From contig DVED01000086.1 in assembly GCA_015295945.1 (NCBI GenBank), positions 1 to 53,506 on the forward strand: a stretch of 53,506 bases of DNA, written 5' to 3'. The stretch comes from Oscillatoriales cyanobacterium M59_W2019_021 (lineage in GTDB: Bacteria > Cyanobacteriota > Cyanobacteriia > Cyanobacteriales > Geitlerinemataceae). The position numbers and the translations under genes were made by a program. The notes under the pieces were generated by a model. The model made no database searches. It was given only the letters and a program-made list of their open reading frames with translations, and was not told where the DNA came from. Positions 50,572-53,506 of the stretch are shown one piece after another (positions within the stretch are counted from its first letter, which is position 1; each line of letters starts with the position of its first letter).

Positions 50572-53334
50572 TTAAATTAATCGTCTCAGCGTTTCTAGCA
50601 AAATGTCAGGGTCGAAACTATTTTTCGTAATATACGCATTCGCCCCCACTTCTGCCCCTTTTTTGCGATCGGCATCGGTGGCGAGGGACGTAACCAAAAT
50701 AATCGGTAACTCGTTATATTGCGGATACTGGCGAATGCGAGCCGTCAGTTGGAGTCCGTCCAAATTCGGCATTTGAATATCGGAAACAACAGCATCGAAA
50801 TGACGAGTTTTTAACCGCTCGAAACCATCCAAGCCATCCACTGCCGTCACCACTTCATATCCCGCACTTTCCAAAATTCGTTTCTCTTGCGTGCGAGTGG
50901 CGATCGAATCTTCAATTAATAAAATTGTTTGTTTGGAAGGCTCCAGATCGAGCGATCGTTTGTGTCCAATAGGACACGGTCGCGCTCGTACCGAGTCGAT
51001 CAAATCTTGAGGTGCTAACACCGCGCACACATCTCCCGTTCCCAAAATCGTGGCGCCAGAAACATTCCGCACCCGCTTGAGCAACTGACTTTGCGGTTTG
51101 AGAACGACATCTTGACGATCGAGCAATTCATCGACCAACAGTCCCAAACGGTCTTTTCCCATACGAATAACCACACAGGGTTGCTTGCCGACTGCCGAGT
51201 GTGGGGAACGGAAACGATCGCTCACCTCGAGCAAATCGCCAAGGGAAACCACCCGAATCGGTCGCTCCTTCCAGAGCATATGCGATTGACCTTCCAGGGA
51301 AAACAGGCAATCGCCATCGATCCGCAACATCGTTTCGATACAGTCCAGCGGCAAAGCATAGGTGATGCCATCAACGGCGAGCAGTAACACCGATGCCGTT
51401 GCCAAGGCGATACCGAACCGCAAGCGAAAAATACATCCCTGTCCCGGTTGGGATTGGAGTTGAATCGTCCCTTTGAGGCGTTCGACATTGGCGCGCACCA
51501 CATCCATTCCCACACCCCGACCCGATACGGCAGTGACGAAACTGCGGGTGGAAAATCCCGGCTGAAAAATCAAATCTCGGATTCGATCGGCGGTCATGGC
51601 GGCTAACTCTTCCGGACGATAGAGACCGCGATCGATCGCCTTCTGTTTGACTTTCTCGAGATCGATTCCCCGTCCGTCGTCCATCACCTCGATGACCACA
51701 TTCGTTGCCGTTTGATACCCCCGCAATCCCAACCGTGCCGTGGAAGGCTTGCCTTGACTCTCCCGCTCGTACGGCGATTCGATCCCGTGATCGACGGCAT
51801 TTTGCAAAATGTGCATCAGCGGATCTTTCAGGTCTTCGAGGATGCGCTTGTCTACCCGCGTTTCGCCACCGGTCACTACAAAATCGACCTTCTTCCCCAA
51901 TTTTTGGGACAAATCCCGAACCATGCGCGGATACAGGTTAAAAATGGTTGAAAGTGGCAACAAACGCAGGGTGCGAATGCCTTCTTCTAAATGACCGGCG
52001 ATCGCTCCCAACCGAAAAACATCTTCTGCTGCCGCACTTTTGAGGCGATCGACTTGCGTTCTCACCTGTTCCCAGTCGCGACTGCGGGTCAATCCCGACT
52101 GGGTTCCCCGTTGCCGGGTGAGCGTGCATTGCGGAAACCGCGTCGCCTCTTGGCTGCCGAGATCGGTAAAACTTTGGGTCGAGGCGGTTCGACTCCACTC
52201 TTCCCAAATCCCGATCATTTCCTGAAGTTGTGCCAATCGGTGCGCCATGCGAGTTTGCGCCACGATCAGTTCTCCCGCTTGGGTCATCAACTGATCGAGA
52301 TATCGAGTTTCGACGCGAATGGTATCGATGCGGTAGCTCGATTCGGGGGGGGAACTTAGAGGTTCTGACGGATCGAAGGCAGCAATCGGCGAGGGTTGGG
52401 AGACCACGAGTTCTTTGGCGGTCTCTACAGTCGTCTCGGGGGAGGGTGCGGATTCGGGGTCTGCCTGTGGTTCTTCTCGAGTAAGCCGAGTCAGTTCTGC
52501 TGCAATATCGATCTTCGCTCGCTCTCCAGTCACGGCTTCGCGAGCCAATTGGCGAATGGCATCGACCCCCCGATACAGACGATCGGTCAGTTCCCGAGAC
52601 AAAGTAATTTTACCCTCGTTCGCGGGAATTAACTGCTGCTCCCATTCGTGGGCCAGGGGAACGATATCCTCGACGCCGAGCATCCCAGCATCGCCTTTAA
52701 TACTGTGAATTTCCCGTAAGAGTTCTTCCATACGCGAGCGATCGCTCGGGTGCTTTTCCAGGTGCAGCAATCCGTTATCCAGCTTTTGCAAATGCTCTTC
52801 GCAGGCGACTTTGAAGGTATAGCGCAATTCTTCATCGTCGATGTATGCTGTTTTTCGGTCTTGGAAACGCTGCCGTGGGACGATTGTCTCCCAATTCGGG
52901 TCTTCTCCTTCCTCTTGACTCTCCGCTTCGGCAGACTGGACTCGCTCCTGCGCTCCTGCCGCTCCCATCAAGTTCGCCAAGACGTAGAAAGAATTGACGC
53001 CAGAGGGTTCTCCGGTGACGGCTTCGGCAACCAATTTGCGGATGGCATCGAAACTTTGGCAAAGGCGATCGCGCAGATCGGCGGAGAATCGCTGCTGACC
53101 CGTGGCGATCGTTTTGAAGACATACTCGATTTGGCGGGTGAGCGGAACTAAGTTTTTGATCTCCAATGCCAAGGCATTTTCGTGCAACCGGGAAATTGCC
53201 CCCAGCATGGCATCCAAACCTTCGCCGTTGTCAGGATGCGCCTCTAAATCGACAATTCCGGCTTCTAAAACCCGTAAATTCTCGTCGCTCGACTCCTCAA
53301 AATCCGCTCGCAGATCCTCGTCATCTATCCTCAT
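50572..53334 (-). CDS. cheA: CheA-type hybrid histidine kinase (two Hpt, CheW, receiver)
   Basis: A 920-residue CheA of the cyanobacterial type, for phototaxis or chemotaxis signalling to pili. Two Hpt-like domains open it. The second is intact (LREIHSIKGDAGMLG, His210), but in the first the His is replaced by Ser48 (LGAISRLHENALALE), so it cannot be phosphorylated there. Then come the dimerisation helices (about 335-470), HATPase (LMHILQNAVDHGIES, DDGRGIDLEKV, GRGVGMDVV), the CheW-like domain (about 645-775) and a C-terminal receiver (AVVSDIQMPNLDG). The acidic linker between the Hpt domains is Gln/Glu-rich. The start is ATG at 53334. It is followed by cheB. Confidence 0.95.
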   Translation of the reverse strand: MRIDDEDLRADFEESSDENLRVLEAGIVDLEAHPDNGEGLDAMLGAISRLHENALALEIKNLVPLTRQIEYVFKTIATGQQRFSADLRDRLCQSFDAIRKLVAEAVTGEPSGVNSFYVLANLMGAAGAQERVQSAEAESQEEGEDPNWETIVPRQRFQDRKTAYIDDEELRYTFKVACEEHLQKLDNGLLHLEKHPSDRSRMEELLREIHSIKGDAGMLGVEDIVPLAHEWEQQLIPANEGKITLSRELTDRLYRGVDAIRQLAREAVTGERAKIDIAAELTRLTREEPQADPESAPSPETTVETAKELVVSQPSPIAAFDPSEPLSSPPESSYRIDTIRVETRYLDQLMTQAGELIVAQTRMAHRLAQLQEMIGIWEEWSRTASTQSFTDLGSQEATRFPQCTLTRQRGTQSGLTRSRDWEQVRTQVDRLKSAAAEDVFRLGAIAGHLEEGIRTLRLLPLSTIFNLYPRMVRDLSQKLGKKVDFVVTGGETRVDKRILEDLKDPLMHILQNAVDHGIESPYERESQGKPSTARLGLRGYQTATNVVIEVMDDGRGIDLEKVKQKAIDRGLYRPEELAAMTADRIRDLIFQPGFSTRSFVTAVSGRGVGMDVVRANVERLKGTIQLQSQPGQGCIFRLRFGIALATASVLLLAVDGITYALPLDCIETMLRIDGDCLFSLEGQSHMLWKERPIRVVSLGDLLEVSDRFRSPHSAVGKQPCVVIRMGKDRLGLLVDELLDRQDVVLKPQSQLLKRVRNVSGATILGTGDVCAVLAPQDLIDSVRARPCPIGHKRSLDLEPSKQTILLIEDSIATRTQEKRILESAGYEVVTAVDGLDGFERLKTRHFDAVVSDIQMPNLDGLQLTARIRQYPQYNELPIILVTSLATDADRKKGAEVGANAYITKNSFDPDILLETLRRLI

Positions 53335-53506
53335 TCTGGCTATACTCTCAACATTCTTGCTCTATTGTATTGTCAGCCGGAATCGTGCCGATTGACGACG
53401 ATCGCTCTTTCCGCGTTCGGGAATTACAGTGACCCGTGACCAATAGGTCATACTCCTGGGTCGTCGCTGCGCGAACGGGAATGGGTAGAAAACCACTTAT
53501 TACTTA
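53335..53506. other. upstream region of cheA
   Basis: 172 bp to the window edge. No gene is recognised. It may contain the cheA promoter or the end of an unseen upstream gene. Confidence 0.4.

Overview
The window is chromosomal DNA from a cyanobacterium. It holds the sulfolipid genes sqdB and sqdX, the photosystem I assembly gene ycf3, an FtsH of the photosystem II repair type, several families found only in cyanobacteria (DUF4327-like, DUF751, DUF1818), CyaB-type adenylate cyclase architecture, and very many copies of the HIP1 octamer GCGATCGC. Short tandem heptamers, S-layer-homology proteins and the style of the interspersed repeats suggest a filamentous, Oscillatoriales-like strain, but that is an inference. 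No rRNA gene, standard tRNA gene or CRISPR array was recognised.

Layout. Positions 1-100 look like the right end of an IS200/IS605 (TnpB) element. 216-8823 carries small conserved proteins, a GH3 enzyme, rbfA, a D,D-carboxypeptidase pair (PBP4 type and VanY type), two tandem MpsC/DUF2294-like genes and a DUF3616 gene. 8994-11513 is an FHA-PAS-GGDEF-EAL protein. After about 1 kb without a gene come ftsH with a strong terminator, sqdB, sqdX, gatC, ycf3 and a P-type ATPase whose ion-site motifs resemble Na+/K+-ATPase. 23249-33601 holds a GAF-GAF-PAS adenylate cyclase, rsmB, uvrA, a cNMP-binding histidine kinase and an SLH lipoprotein. 33879-36051 is decayed: a frameshifted RTX-repeat gene and a Calx-beta fragment that share a related N-terminal domain. 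36700-39806 carries an SLH/GHL10 protein and an amidase. 40867-45445 is an operon of a CHASE2 histidine kinase, a response regulator and a REC-PAS-adenylate cyclase. The rest holds a PIN-type toxin-antitoxin pair, a DUF937 protein, a DUF697-type GTPase, a DUF1818 protein, an ABM-domain protein, and cheB and cheA.

The most unusual element is at 39821-40115, between the amidase and the CHASE2 operon. It is a tandem array of three units of about 100 bp. Each unit has a TCCGGA hexamer, an invariant 39-nt core and its own intrinsic terminator. The third terminator carries a paired, compensatory base change. It looks like a multi-copy small-RNA locus organised like the NsiR1 arrays of heterocyst-forming cyanobacteria.

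Two themes link the genes. One is nucleotide second messengers: two class III cyclases, one cNMP-binding kinase and one c-di-GMP enzyme. The other is envelope and photosynthetic membrane upkeep: peptidoglycan carboxypeptidases, an amidase, SLH proteins, sulfolipid synthesis, FtsH and Ycf3. Mobile and repetitive DNA is common between genes, and in one case inside a gene: a palindromic repeat inserted in frame in the GH3 gene.
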